Source: Microcyclospora pomicola
Lineage: Eukaryota > Ascomycota > Dothideomycetes > Capnodiales
Assembly: GCA_002786065.1 (NCBI GenBank)
Contig: NHNY01000025.1
Span: 62,001 to 126,000, forward strand
Reading direction: 5' to 3'
DNA length: 64,000 nucleotides
Shown here: one piece after another, positions 1 through 11,253 of the stretch
How positions within the stretch are numbered: the first letter of the stretch is position 1
Layout: each line of letters starts with the position of its first letter
The notes under the pieces: model-generated
What the model was told of the DNA's origin: nothing
Databases searched by the model: none
Seen by the model: the letters and a program-made list of their open reading frames with translations, nothing else
Made by a program: the position numbers and the translations under genes

Positions 1-330
1 TACCTTTACAGCCGTACCGACATGCTGTATTCAAAGCCCAACGTGCGCCGTCGCTTTCATTATTGCATATCAGCTGGAAATAGCAACCTGTCAGCATTAT
101 GCGAAAGCATCGAACATGACAGGTCGGTTCTTGTGGATGTGAAGTGCGTGATTTACAACGTTACCCTGATGACTACAAGCGTAATCACCAATGGAGCCGT
201 GACAATCAGCACCAGCAGCGTGATTGTTGCCGGTTTCGCACTTGTAGACACCCGCGTCCGAGGCAGCCGTAGCAGCAGAGACGGCAGAATAGAAGATAGT
301 AAGGCCAAAGCCCAGGGCGGTTAACCTCAT
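1..330 (-). CDS. Small secreted six-cysteine protein (partial, runs off left edge)
   Basis: Two exons can be built: exon 1 at 157-330 (58 codons) and exon 2 from 73 leftwards past base 1. The intron at 74-156 has a GTAAAT donor, a CTGAC branch site and a TTTCCAG acceptor, and joins in phase 0. Without splicing the frame ends at a stop near 97. The first 23 or so residues form a signal peptide, followed by a short mature protein with cysteines near residues 31, 43, 52, 61, 76 and 80 and no other recognised domain. The last three cysteines only appear after splicing, which supports the model. The pattern is that of fungal small secreted cysteine-rich (effector-like) proteins; function is unknown. 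The 3' end lies outside the window. An upstream in-frame Met at 480 exists, but the signal peptide begins at 330, so that start was chosen. Confidence 0.7.
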
Positions 331-1589
331 GATGAAGTCGTGTCCGAGTTCAATTGAGAAGTGGTATGGTGTAGACTCGGATCGTTTCCTGAATGTCGAT
401 AACTGTGGCAAAGAAGTAGAGAGAACAGCAGACTTAAGAAGAAAAAAGCAGAATATACATTTCTGTTCTGTTACCTTCATGTTTGCTTAAAATGTGCCAC
501 TACATGGATGAAAGGCGGGATCCAAATGCCTGTGTAGCAGAAGCGAGAGTTATGGCTAGGCACATGTATGTTGCGGGTGTGCCAGCGAGACATCGCACGA
601 TACCGTGACTGCGAGTGACATCCAGTTTGGACATTCTCCTGACACATCGCTTGGATGAATGCATGGTGAAGCGCTCATGAATGTTTGCAAACTGCCTGAC
701 TCCACCATGGCAATTCAGGCCGACCGACACATGACGGTGACTGATAGGCGGGCATGACCTGGACTATGGCGAGTAGCTTCCGTACTACGTAGCATGCAAA
801 CAACATGTGTAACCTACGGCATGGCTGTCCGCAATCCTTTGAGTAGGGCAGGGCCAGTCATGAGCGAGTCGGGATGTTGGAGATCCGTTATGCTGGTTTC
901 ACAACCTCCATCATAGGTACTAAAATATGGTGGCAATGATAGACGCAACGGCCATTACATATTCCGTCGTTTGATGCGGCCCACGGTGTTTGCCTTGTTG
1001 CCCTCATGACGTTTCAAGAGACCTTGGTGTGGATGCTGGCAGGCCTACCGCTTTCTGTCGCTCTTAATATGTCCAAGCAGTGGCGCTACACAGCATGAGC
1101 CAAATGCCTCAACCAGAGCTCCATCGATTTCCCAGTTGACGTACGTCATACCACGCTGGCTGGAACGGGTTGATTGAGCTTTCTCCTACGGAACTGAAAC
1201 ATCGAGGATAGTCCTGAGCGAGGAAGAATACCTAGGGAAGTACCTAGGTGCCAGAATGCTTTAACCGATCCCGCAGATGTGCGGTGCCCGTGAGGAAGCT
1301 ACCTCGCGAGCGCACACGACATGTCTGAAGTCCCGAGTACGATAAGGAGCAGGTGTCTAAAGCCTCAGGCGTCAGCTGGCGAGGCATCGTGGGATATACC
1401 AGAGCGTGAAAGAGATCCTGTATGTAATGGTAGGGGGAGATAATGCCTGGCCTGTCTTCAATGCATGTGCTTTTGCAACCCTCGGAACAATTCCGCGAGA
1501 TTTCACTCGTGTAGCTCTAGCCTAGATCACGTGCCTCTATCCAACCACGATGTTAGGTCCGATCACTTTGGAAGGACTCGATACTGATC
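331..1589. other. Intergenic, divergent promoter region
   Basis: The stretch separates the secreted protein and DML1, which are transcribed away from each other. No convincing coding potential was seen. Two copies of TACCTAGG lie 8 bases apart at about 1229-1249, one of several such motifs in the window. Confidence 0.6.
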
Positions 1590-3137
1590 ATGCACGAGAT
1601 ACTTACCTTGCAATTTGGGCAGCAAGCGAACTATCTAGGCACGCATTACTGGAATACCCAGGAGTCATATTTTACTTATGCTGGCCAGGACGAATCGGCT
1701 GTTGACCATGATCGATCCTTCCGACCTGGCGTGGGAGCCGATGGCCAGGAAACCTATACGCCTCGGACCGTGATATATGACCTGAAGGGCGCGTTTGGTA
1801 CGCTGCGAAGAGAAAACGCTCTCTATGGACTCCAACACGAAGAAGCCGCTCCAACTGGTGGTTGGAGCAGTGGAGCCATACCTCTCCGATTGCCACCCAT
1901 ACCTACTAGCCCATACCAGATGGCTCTTGACGAAGGTACGGCACCGCCAAGACTGACCTCGGACTCTGTACGCTTCTGGTCGGACTACAATCATCTCTTC
2001 TACCACCCTCGAAGCATTGTTCAGCTGAACGATTATGAGGTGAACAGCTCTATCATGCCGTTTGAACGATATAGCACGGGGGAGGAACTGTTCGCGAATC
2101 TGGACCGTGAACATGACCTACTTGATCGTGACCTACGTCCATTTCTGGAGGAGTGCGACCAGCTCCAAGGTATCCAGATCTTGAGCGGGACCGATGACGC
2201 TTGGGGCGGCTTCGCAGCCAAATACACTGAACGCATAGGCGACGAGCTGGGGAAAGGTTGCCGATGGGTATTCGGACTCCAAGACGGGAAGCGCGTATCT
2301 CGAGAAAAACAAATCCTTCGGCTCGCCAATGTAGCACAATCAGTCTTCTCTTTGAATCCGTCGGCGAGCATGCACATTCCCCTGACATCTCTCCCCTCGC
2401 TAATGCCCAAGTACGTGGATCTCGGTACATCCTCGCAATGGGAGACCGCGGCTTTGCAGGCAGCACTCATGGAGTCAGCCACATTGCCAGCTCGGCTGAA
2501 GACTTCCGACCGTGCCTATGCCAACTTCGACACCCTCGAAAGCACACTCAGCAATGACGGCAATAGGAGAGTGGTTGCAGGAGCGCTTACGGTGCAAGAT
2601 CCTGGGAGCCTCCAAATCGAATCAAATTCCGCCCAAGGGGATACGCGCATTACCAACGGGTACACAAATGGAGCCCATGACGGTCCGGACACCACGCTCG
2701 ACATAAACTTCTTCCCTATCTTCTCCAGTCCTGCAGCACGACCCGCAGAACGACGTCGCAGGCATACTTTCGCTACGATGGCATCTCTACGCGGAGGCTG
2801 GGAAACGACAGACGAGATCAGCTCGCGCAATGCGGAAAGTCGAGATCGCTTCGTTCAAGGGCCTAGATCGAGCACCCATCAGACTGCTCTTCTGTTCCCT
2901 GCATTAGCATCGTATCCGCCCATCTTCCGCTTTTCCAGTCTGCCGGAGCAACTCGCTATCAAGACTTCATTGTCGACATCAACGGCAGTGGCGAATGGAA
3001 TACGTGACCTGGAGGGCCTCATGAGAAGGATCGTGGAGATTGACGAGCGGGAGGCGTTGTGTGACGGATTGGCGACTATGGCGGAAGAATATGAGGAAGG
3101 ATGGAGCGATGATGAGGAGGGCGATGAGGATGAATGA
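1590..3137 (+). CDS. DML1: DML1/Misato family tubulin-like mitochondrial inheritance protein
   Basis: Single-exon gene of 515 residues, the usual size of the fungal family. The N-terminus MHEILTLQFGQQANYLGTH is the Misato segment II tubulin-like signature, and the central part (about residues 140-340) is the tubulin-3-like region. In yeast the family is needed for inheritance and partitioning of mitochondrial DNA, and animal Misato acts in mitochondrial morphology; those roles come from family knowledge. The C-terminal 20 residues are very acidic (Asp/Glu-rich), as in tubulin tails. The ATG at 1590 is the first in frame and opens directly on the conserved motif. The next gene converges on it from the right. 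Confidence 0.92.
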   Translation: MHEILTLQFGQQANYLGTHYWNTQESYFTYAGQDESAVDHDRSFRPGVGADGQETYTPRTVIYDLKGAFGTLRRENALYGLQHEEAAPTGGWSSGAIPLRLPPIPTSPYQMALDEGTAPPRLTSDSVRFWSDYNHLFYHPRSIVQLNDYEVNSSIMPFERYSTGEELFANLDREHDLLDRDLRPFLEECDQLQGIQILSGTDDAWGGFAAKYTERIGDELGKGCRWVFGLQDGKRVSREKQILRLANVAQSVFSLNPSASMHIPLTSLPSLMPKYVDLGTSSQWETAALQAALMESATLPARLKTSDRAYANFDTLESTLSNDGNRRVVAGALTVQDPGSLQIESNSAQGDTRITNGYTNGAHDGPDTTLDINFFPIFSSPAARPAERRRRHTFATMASLRGGWETTDEISSRNAESRDRFVQGPRSSTHQTALLFPALASYPPIFRFSSLPEQLAIKTSLSTSTAVANGIRDLEGLMRRIVEIDEREALCDGLATMAEEYEEGWSDDEEGDEDE

Positions 3138-3514
3138 ATGTGACTCACTCTACCTGTACTGAAAAGAGCTTCCTCGTGTGTGATGCATGGTCATGAACTT
3201 TTTAGCTTTCTATCATCTACCATATCTCATAACGACTCGTAATTTCATGATGTTGTCCCAAGCGAGCGCAAGGCCGAAGACGTGAAAACGACGGTCTTGT
3301 TCATGTTCACTAAGTAAGCACGACGCCCTGTCTCCGGTAAGTTCCCTGCCTGCAAGTTCTTCGCCACAGCTCTTTGTGTATGACAGAAGAGCGTGCCGTA
3401 GCATACCGTGTCTCGTGACTAGGGTCATCGGGCATATATGATTGAATACTTTGGCGAAAATTGCGCAAGTTGTCCTGTCCGGCGACTGGACAAGCTTTTC
3501 ATCCATGTCATCCG
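3138..3514. other. Convergent 3' region
   Basis: The short gap holds the tails of DML1 (plus) and the MFS gene (minus). Only shadow reading frames were seen. Confidence 0.6.
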
Positions 3515-5140
3515 TCACGCAATAGCGTCCTGTTCTCGATCATGATCGCGTTCCTGCTGCCCACCAAGCATGAATGGGCTCCTGGCTCTGAACCATGCGC
3601 CTTTCCAGACGAACAGGATTGGCGCGAAGCTAAGCACGAACGCGAGACATCCGAGTAGGGTGCTGGCCCAGTTGAGACCCAAGGTTCCATACATACTCTG
3701 CGCAGCCAATGGTAAGAATGCTGCGAAAGTGTTCTCGCCTGCCGCACAAGCACTGATCGCTGAGCCTGCATAGTCTGACGCCGCGTATGCATCCGTGATG
3801 TAGTCTGCGACGCTCGAGACGACGACCTGGATGCCAAAACCGACCATAGCGAGCCCAATTGCTGGTGCAATCCAAGGTATGCTAGGGTATGAGGTCCACG
3901 CATACACGAACATTCCACCAGTGACCCCAAGAAAGGACGCTGGGATAGCAACGTAGAGCCTGGCTTCTGGAATTGGATGACCAGGGTTCACGGTATTGCG
4001 CGCAGCTGAGGCAAGATAGAGACGCGAGCTGTACAGCGTTGCGAGCCAGCCAAGAATCTCGCCCACGATCACTGCCGCTTGCACGTATCCTGTGCTATAG
4101 TCTTGCCAGCCATATAGAGAAACGAAGACTAGCTCGACGGATTGCGTGAAGAGGAAGACAGTGCCGAAGGAGAAGGCAGACCACAGCGTACTAGCGATGA
4201 GCACTGGTTCTGTGAAAAGAAGATAGCTGGGCCTCGCTATGGCTTTGAGTAAGCGCCGTGGAAGGGGTGGAGCATCGAGTTCAGCCTGGGTGTAAATGGG
4301 TTGGCCAGTAGTCTTCCGTAGGTGTTGTGCTCGTCGCCTAAGTATGACGTTTCCTCGGGTCTCACGAATTATGAAGTAGAATATGGGGAGGAAGCCACCA
4401 TAGATTATTAGTTGTATATAGAATATCCTTCAACGGTCAGTCTTACTCATCGGCCGCCCAGCGTAATATGTATTTGCTTACCATCTCCAATTCCCAATAT
4501 GCTGTGTTACTCCTGCGAACATGGGTGGGCCAAGTGTACTGCCGACCAGATAGAGCATAATGTACAGGCCTACAGGAACGCTCCTAGCTTCGGCCCCAGC
4601 CCAGATGTCCGGTATCACACTGCTGATGGTGTTTGCCAGAAGCGCCACGCAGCCACCTGAGAAGAATCTTGTCACCACCAGGGTGGCGAAATTTCGAGCC
4701 ACAGCCTGAGGGATGATCATAAGAAGGAAGAAGACGTAGAAGAGTAGGTACCCTCGCCGAACTCCAAGGTCTTCCATCAGAGGGAGGAAAAGGATCACAA
4801 ATACGGCTCCTCCCATGCTCCAGCTGGTGACCGACCAGTATGTGTTGGTGAATACTGCTCCATCACTGACATTGAACTCCTCGCTGATCGCTGCGGCGGC
4901 AACTGTGATAGATGTGCCGTTCAGAGGCACGATCAGAGTTCCAAGCAAGGCCGATCCAGCGACTAGCCACTTACGAGCCGGGCTCCAATTGTAGGGATTC
5001 GTTGGATCGTCCGGGCCATCCCAGTCAAGAATTTGGACATTGCTCTTCTCTACCGCCGTGCCAGAAGCATTGTTTGGCATGCTAGAGCTGGCTTTACTGC
5101 TAAGACTTGACCTAGAAGTCGCCTTGCGGAGAAGATTCAT
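3515..5140 (-). CDS. MFS multidrug transporter (DHA1-like)
   Basis: Two exons, 4482-5140 and 3515-4427, joined across a 54-nt intron (GTAAGC donor, TTGAAG acceptor) give 523 residues. A hydrophilic N-terminus rich in Ser/Lys is followed by NPYNWSPARKW, the entry motif of fungal DHA1 drug:H+ antiporters, and then by about 12 hydrophobic segments. The splice falls inside the conserved NWRWIFYIQ loop after the sixth helix, and the frame reads straight through it. A central cytoplasmic loop (RRRAQHLRKT) separates the two six-helix halves. The expected role is proton-coupled export of small molecules at the plasma membrane. The substrate cannot be told from sequence, and no biosynthetic cluster sits beside it. 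Confidence 0.88.
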
Positions 5141-6120
5141 GATGACGAACGACGAACGATGTTTGAAGCAAGGCCTTCAACCGCCATGAGAAGGAAACTG
5201 TAGACGCGAAGCAAGAGACTGGTCTCAGGTGACGATCCACTAAAGCGGATGGAGACATCATGAGAGATATAGACTTGGCCCCAGTCATGAAGGTGTCATA
5301 GCAGGCCTAAGGTATGAGATGGTGCCCGCACGTGTATTGGAAAATTTGAGCCATCATTACCTAAAAATTAAAGAGGTCTTGTGTCGTCCAGCCTTAGCCC
5401 CTACATCCATGTCTGGTTGGAGCTGGCGGATCTTTGTCATCCGGCGTGCAGGTGGCGAGGTTGTAAACAGACGGTCAGCCAATGTGCCAATCGCTTGCCA
5501 TGACCAGACGACAATGTGTCAAGAAAACTTCCTCCATGTTTTGACTGACGCGGGAGTCGGAACCAGGTGAAGCTAGGCGTTTCGAAGCGGTGTCCGCGGC
5601 ATGCGAGCGTTCGGTGTTTCATGCCTGAGGCATCAAACGCGCGAGCCTTATTAGATGACTGGCCGACAGGACTTCAACCTATCCCTTTCTCGATGAGTGG
5701 CATTGAACAACAATGCTCCAAACCTCAAACCGGCGTAAATGTTATGAAGGTAAGAGGATCTCCAAAGCTCTCAGATAGGGCAGCCAGATTCGAGGAACTC
5801 CGTTTCTGAAGAACGTTGAAGCCTCCAATGTATCCATAAGGAACCTTTGTAGAGGATTGAGCATGTACTACAGTGACCGAACGACAATCGATTAGAGTTC
5901 GAGACAGGCGCCTACCATGCCGAAGGCGCTAGTCACTTGCAGCTGACGCAAAGATTGGTCTTATCTTATCGAACACATCCATGTCTACATGTACCTGACC
6001 TTACATTGTCGCTGCATGCCATACCTACGCGTCGACTTGAGTTGCCAGGACATGTACAGTTCAAACATCTATCACACTACTACGAATCTGTAGGCTGAAA
6101 CATCTACATCCTCTCCCACA
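5141..6120. other. Divergent promoter region
   Basis: The gap drives the MFS gene leftwards and the DUF4202 gene rightwards. It contains a tandem GATA-type element (separate entry) and no supported gene. Confidence 0.55.
5961..5970 (-). promoter_or_regulatory. Tandem GATA-factor-like sites
   Basis: TTATCTTATC reads GATAAGATAA on the minus strand: two adjacent GATA cores about 150 bp upstream of the DUF4202 start codon. Fungal GATA factors (nitrogen or iron regulators) bind such pairs; which factor, if any, acts here is inference. Confidence 0.3.
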
Positions 6121-6708
6121 ATGCCTCCCTCCTACGAAGCAGCTCGTGCGAGGATCTACGAAGCCCACGATGAGGACCCCAACAAGCACACGACTTCCAA
6201 TGGCCAACAGGTCCCGTATGAAACCCACTACTCGCAGAAAATGGAGGCGTACCTCGAGAAGCGCATGCCATCTGCTTCCGATGTCCTCCACCTTGCGATC
6301 TGCGGTCAACACTTCCGCCGATGGGAGGTGCCCCGCGACAGCTATCCCATGACGAAAGTGGGGTATCATTCCTGGCGCACTGGGCTCAAGAAGCGACAGG
6401 CGGCGCTGGTGGGACCGATCCTTGCGGACGCCGGCTATTCAAAAGAAGATGTCGAGAGATGTATGTCGTTGATCGAGAAGGAGAATCTGCGGACGGGCGA
6501 GGAAGAGGTGCAGGTGCTGGAGGACGTGGCTTGTTTGGTGTTCTTGGATGATCAGTTTGAGGAGTTCAAGGAGAAGCATGATGAAGAGAAGATCGTTAAG
6601 ATCCTGCAGAAGACGTGGGTGAAGATGAGCAAGCGGGGTCAGGAGTTGGCGCTTGAGATTCCTATGACGGAGGAATGTAAGGCATTGGTCGGGAAGGCAC
6701 TATCGTAG
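6121..6708 (+). CDS. DUF4202 family protein
   Basis: Single-exon 195-residue protein covering the full DUF4202 family. Conserved stretches are visible in order: YETHYSQKMEAYLEKR near residue 37, LAICGQHFRRWEVPRDSYPM near 58-78, YHSWRTGLKK near 82, and LEDVACLVFLDDQF near 132, followed by a C-terminal KTWVKMSKRG segment. The H-x-x-R-W motif and the later conserved Asp and Glu residues resemble metal-binding HD-like proteins, but no biochemical role is established for the family. Database names such as glutamyl-tRNA synthetase for homologues are not supported by what is seen here. The ATG at 6121 sits in a good context (ACA ATG C) and matches the family start. Confidence 0.88.
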   Translation: MPPSYEAARARIYEAHDEDPNKHTTSNGQQVPYETHYSQKMEAYLEKRMPSASDVLHLAICGQHFRRWEVPRDSYPMTKVGYHSWRTGLKKRQAALVGPILADAGYSKEDVERCMSLIEKENLRTGEEEVQVLEDVACLVFLDDQFEEFKEKHDEEKIVKILQKTWVKMSKRGQELALEIPMTEECKALVGKALS

Positions 6709-7578
6709 TGACACGCACAGGTAACGGAAGCTGTTCGATGATGTTCAAAGGAGAAGGAAGCCCTTCGTAACTGTGGTGTTCCAAGAACATCAGGTCGAAG
6801 TGATCAGCACTGCGAGGTAACCAGCAAGGCATCGAGAGGTGGCCGTTTGGCAATCTCCAGGCATTCGGTGTCGTGGGTCTGATCAGCTTGGGCCGATGCC
6901 CTCCACGACTCAGACCTGGGTCAGTACCGAAGATGGAATGCCTATGAGCTGAAAACATCAACGAGCCACTCGTCGTGAAGCCAGCTCACTCCTGCCAGTC
7001 ATGTGGACCACCACCCTCAAATTGTTGCATTGGCGTGGGTTCTTGAGCCAAGCACCAAGCTGTGGCAGGTGAAGCTGAGACGCTCTGTACACTCTTGTTG
7101 CAGAAAGATTCCTCAACATCACAGAAAACTCCTCAACACCATACCCACCCGACCACTATCACGCAATTCCGCCATCTACTGTAAATACGTTCACGCCTCT
7201 GACGCGCATGGCCCTCTATATCTGATAGAACGTCCTTGTATATAAAGTCACATGCACATATCCCTTAGACACTATTTGTAAATGCTTGAAAAGATGTAGC
7301 AGTACTGCACCTGACCTAGACAGTTGAACATGAAAGGACGCTGAACACATGAGGTCTCTCTCATTTATGCCTACCTAGATGGACATGCTCGATGCCTTAA
7401 GTTGCGCAGTTCCCACTATACTTAATCATGCGATGTATACACAGGCTATCACAAGACGTGAGGCATTTCATACCGCATCAAACTCGCTCGAGGGGCATCA
7501 ATATTGAAACTACGAAACGGCTATCATGGGAAAGAAATCGATTGAAACCTGTCTGGGGTAATATACCGCGAAAACCGA
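6709..7578. other. Convergent intergenic region
   Basis: This holds the 3' flanks of the DUF4202 gene and the ferric reductase gene. Only short frames without a domain or good start were found. Confidence 0.55.
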
Positions 7579-9726
7579 TCAATACGTAAACGCCTCCTCC
7601 ACGAAATCCACATAGCCGACATCCATGACCGAGCGCACCGCGGCACGGACGCTGTCGGCGAAAGCGCCGGGCCCGCAGACCGTGACACCCATAGCGCCGA
7701 TGCGCTCCTGCATCTCCTTCTCGACGATGGTCTGCGGGTTGCAGCGGCCGGGGAACATCTGGACGGAGCCGGTGTTGGAGACGACTTCGGCGCGGTGGCG
7801 GGGCTTGGTGACGAAGAGCTGGATGCGCAGGACGGCGCGGCGGTTCTCCATGCGCAGGATCTGGTCCATCCAGACGCGCACCCACTCGAGCGCTTCGGTG
7901 TTGGGCACGGACCAGACGAGCAGGATGCGCTGCGTGCTGCTGGTACCCGCGGCGTGGTGCCGGAGCAGGTGGTACACGTAGCTCACGCAGTGCGTGATGC
8001 CGACTCCGCCGGCGAAGAGGAGCACCGTGCCGTAGGAGGTCATGGGATGGTGGCCGCCGTAAGGGCCTTCGATGGCGCCCCAGGTGGTGATGATGCCTTG
8101 TGGGGCGGCCTTGGCTTTGTTGTACATATGTCGGGTCATGCCAGTTCGTGCGCGCATAATGAGCGAGACGGAGGTGACGTCGCGCTCGCGCTCGAGCGTG
8201 AGTGACGGCGCTTGTGGTTTCAGTGGAGATCCTGGCCCATATGCTGTGGTGGAAGCTATTGGCGTCTTTCCTGGAGCAAAGGACTGTCTGGGCCGCATGC
8301 TGAATCGAGAATCTCCAGGTGGGTATAGAGACGGACTGAGAGGAGAAAGCTTGGTCATCTCGACATCTGTCGGCAGAGTCGGCGAGTCGCGCGGACGGTC
8401 TTCGGCCCACGCTACAGAGAAAGGATGACTGGACCAAAGAGCCATGACGGGCAAGTAGGCATGCACGTGGCAGCCCGGTTGCCATCGCCATGGTCTTGAG
8501 AGGTCGAATGTGACTCTACATGCTTCTGCAGGCAGTGCCTCGATAGTGACTTTGGTGATGCCTTTTCGTCGACTGATATTGTAGTAGAAAATCCTCATCG
8601 ATCTCCACAGCCACTCCGCTCCCCACATCCCCAGACATAGCTTGACCCATGGTAATTGGGGAAGGTTTGCCTTGTCAAGATGAACGTAGACACCGGCGAT
8701 CGCAACAGCAACGAGAATACGATGAGCGTTCAAGAAGGTTTCGTAAAAGGCACGCCGTATCGGTCCCGAGGCGGTAAGCATGACGAAGGTGAAGATTGCG
8801 GCCGCGACCATGCCCCACCGGTAACTGGTGCTGGTGTGTAATGACACACCGAGCTGTCGCCATCCACCAGACTGGCTGGAGTTGACTGCCCAACAGATCG
8901 TATGCAGGATTGTTTCCAGAACAACGATTCTTGCGCACCACCGATGAAGCAGGTTGAACGTGTCGTAGGATACTTGCAAAATGGGAATGAGCGGGTTGTT
9001 TCGCAGTGCGAACAGGATGGTGGGTATGAGGTTCAGGGCTGCCAGCACTCCGGTACGTCCGCGGAGATCCGCGACGACGGCGGCCGAAGTCTCGTTCGTC
9101 CAGTCGAGCACCAGCATATAGGCGATGTTGGACGCGACGTACAGTGCGAGAAGGATTGTGTGATATCTCGACGGGATCGTCCCGATGGTGATCGCGCTTG
9201 ACAGCTGGACCTCTTTATTGTGTCTCTGGCGACCAAGAGGCGCCAGTATTAGATCCTTTTTGACTCTTGGCCAAAATGATGAATGATTGTGCATCCAGTA
9301 TCGTTGTTTCTCTTTGCGGCCCATGGTGAACATCAGTCGCACGTGTGCGCTGGTCCGCAGCAGGAAAGAGTATCCAAATGTGATGACCATGAAGCCCACA
9401 AATGAGAGCACAAGAACATTGGCGAATAGCCAGTTGCCGGCTTGGTCGACCCCAGCCAGTCCATGGCTAAAAGGTGATGATCTCGCGGTCGCATTGAGGA
9501 TCAAGCCAAAGTCCGTGACGGGTCCTCGTGGGTCTGGATTAGGTTGTGGGACAGGACCCCGTGTGTCGAGAAATCGGACAAGTCCTGCGAGTCCTTCGGG
9601 GGTTGAAATTGCTGTTCTGCCGACGGGCATGCTGTCTGCATGGCGACGGAGGTGGCGAAGGGTGGCGCCAAGAACATGCTGGGTATTTGAAAGTAACAAA
9701 ACAACAAAGGGTATATGTGATGCCAT
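7579..9726 (-). CDS. Ferric reductase-like transmembrane protein (FRE family)
   Basis: The single exon encodes 715 residues. The frame is open further upstream, but the first ATG in it is at 9726 and starts a signal peptide (MASHIPFVVLLLS), as usual for this family. The order is: extracellular N-terminus, a helix near residue 95, a ferric-reductase transmembrane block with paired haem-ligand histidines (LHRWCARIVVLETILH, then LNAHRILVAVAIAGVYVH), a FAD-binding loop with HPFSVAW, an NADPH-binding GGVGIT motif, and the C-terminal CGPGAF nucleotide-binding motif. The family moves electrons from cytosolic NADPH through FAD and two haems to reduce extracellular Fe3+ or Cu2+. A serine/proline-rich insert lies between the FAD and NADPH parts. 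No ferroxidase or permease gene is adjacent, and no clear SreA-type site was seen upstream. Confidence 0.9.
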   Translation of the reverse strand: MASHIPFVVLLLSNTQHVLGATLRHLRRHADSMPVGRTAISTPEGLAGLVRFLDTRGPVPQPNPDPRGPVTDFGLILNATARSSPFSHGLAGVDQAGNWLFANVLVLSFVGFMVITFGYSFLLRTSAHVRLMFTMGRKEKQRYWMHNHSSFWPRVKKDLILAPLGRQRHNKEVQLSSAITIGTIPSRYHTILLALYVASNIAYMLVLDWTNETSAAVVADLRGRTGVLAALNLIPTILFALRNNPLIPILQVSYDTFNLLHRWCARIVVLETILHTICWAVNSSQSGGWRQLGVSLHTSTSYRWGMVAAAIFTFVMLTASGPIRRAFYETFLNAHRILVAVAIAGVYVHLDKANLPQLPWVKLCLGMWGAEWLWRSMRIFYYNISRRKGITKVTIEALPAEACRVTFDLSRPWRWQPGCHVHAYLPVMALWSSHPFSVAWAEDRPRDSPTLPTDVEMTKLSPLSPSLYPPGDSRFSMRPRQSFAPGKTPIASTTAYGPGSPLKPQAPSLTLERERDVTSVSLIMRARTGMTRHMYNKAKAAPQGIITTWGAIEGPYGGHHPMTSYGTVLLFAGGVGITHCVSYVYHLLRHHAAGTSSTQRILLVWSVPNTEALEWVRVWMDQILRMENRRAVLRIQLFVTKPRHRAEVVSNTGSVQMFPGRCNPQTIVEKEMQERIGAMGVTVCGPGAFADSVRAAVRSVMDVGYVDFVEEAFTY

Positions 9727-11253
9727 TGCGACGCCTGAGAAATGCACTTGTTCGGAAAGTATGTGTGTGAATGAGCGGGCACTACACAACGCAATGTCGC
9801 GACCTGCGCGTACCTCGGTGAGGCTGTGGTGAATCGTCCGTGAGGGTGATGTCGTGAGAGGTGGCAGACTGTACAACAAGGCGCCAGGCCTTTCCAGTGT
9901 GCGCGGTGGTGTCGTTCGGAGATCCTATCAACAGCAGCACGGACAATAGCCAAAGCAAAGGTCAAGATTGTGAAAGCCAAGGGTCATTTTCCCGAGAAGA
10001 ACAACGCAGGTAAACGTGTACGATGCAGTTTGCCGCCGAAAGAAGGTAACACGTCTCGAGCGCTCGCGACGGTTGGTGTGCTGAAACAATGCGTATGTGC
10101 GGTGACCGTAGGTGGCGAATGTGAAGTCAAGTCGGCGAATTGAGGAAACCAGAGGAAGGGCGACACGTCAAGCCAATTGTTGAGCTGGCTGTCAATCGCA
10201 GGCCTTGCACAGGTCGACAATGGGAAGACGAAGCACACAATAACAATACTGCAAGTGAAGGTGAAGTTGAGAAACGAGAGGCGGGCGCGTACATGTACAG
10301 GCAGAGAAGTACTGTAGTCGGTCAATCAGGCACACCGCGCAGAGAAGAGGAAGACTGTCTGGTCCGACCTGACGCGAAGAGGGAGACTTGGATCGGCCAT
10401 GGCCAAGCTCCAAGACGAACCAAGGCGAGCGAGTCTATCGCCCGTCGTCGCAAGTGAAACGTTCATTGGACGCTATTGGGATCGACGTGAGCGCTCAGGA
10501 GTCGTGGACGGGTGAGGTCAGGCCGGCACGATTGGCTGTCGCGGCATCTCGGGGCGTGGCGTCGGCGGCAGTTGAGCGCCCGCGCTAATGCGTCATACCG
10601 CCGTTCGAACTCTGTCTCCGCGATTCGTGTCGTGACCTGCACTGTGGCGCGTACAGTATGATCAGTGCAAGGGAACACTGTGTTGTTGCCGGAACGCACT
10701 CACTTCAATTGACGTTGTACTCCGATGCACGAGCACGAGCACGAGCTGAGCCTCCGGGTTAAAGAATTTCGAATTCTCGATATGCTTCGCACTGTCGGCT
10801 CGTATGGAATATGGTCGAGGGCCCGGTTTGCATTCGACAAGGGCTTTGTGAATAAGAGTAGGTATATAACAACAAGCTGCCCTACAGGGTGGACAGCATC
10901 TAAGCAGACGGTATTACTGTCCCTCCCAGATTACATGTAAGTACAAGTAGGCTTTGTGCGGAACAAACGGTTCAGGTCAAAGAAGATTGAAGTACTGCTT
11001 TGGGGTGTTGCTCCATTCGTCAATCATAGTTCATTGTCCCTTCATATTCGAGGATTGCTGTGGTATCACCATAGTTTGCGCTTGAGTTGAGGTCGTGAAC
11101 GGGTGTCCATATAGGCACGACCGCCGAGAACCTGTCCACCTTGGATAGATGATACACCGTTGGTAGTCCAGCACGTATCTTGAGTGATCCCACAGCCACA
11201 CTCCATCACTACCCAACAGAAGAGCCCTGCTCTTGATCGACCACATACCGCAC
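9727..11253. other. Intergenic region upstream of ferric reductase
   Basis: A 1.5 kb gap between two minus-strand genes. Small overlapping frames on both strands lack domains and family-like composition. It probably holds the ferric reductase promoter and 5' leader near 9727-10400. Confidence 0.5.
10727..10746. repeat. Short GCACGA tandem repeat
   Basis: About three copies of GCACGA lie in the intergenic stretch. It is a trivial microsatellite with no function inferred. Confidence 0.5.

Noticed and set aside
7478-8491. A 337-codon minus-strand frame
   Set aside because: It overlaps the ferric reductase NADPH domain in another frame and is Arg/His-rich shadow sequence.
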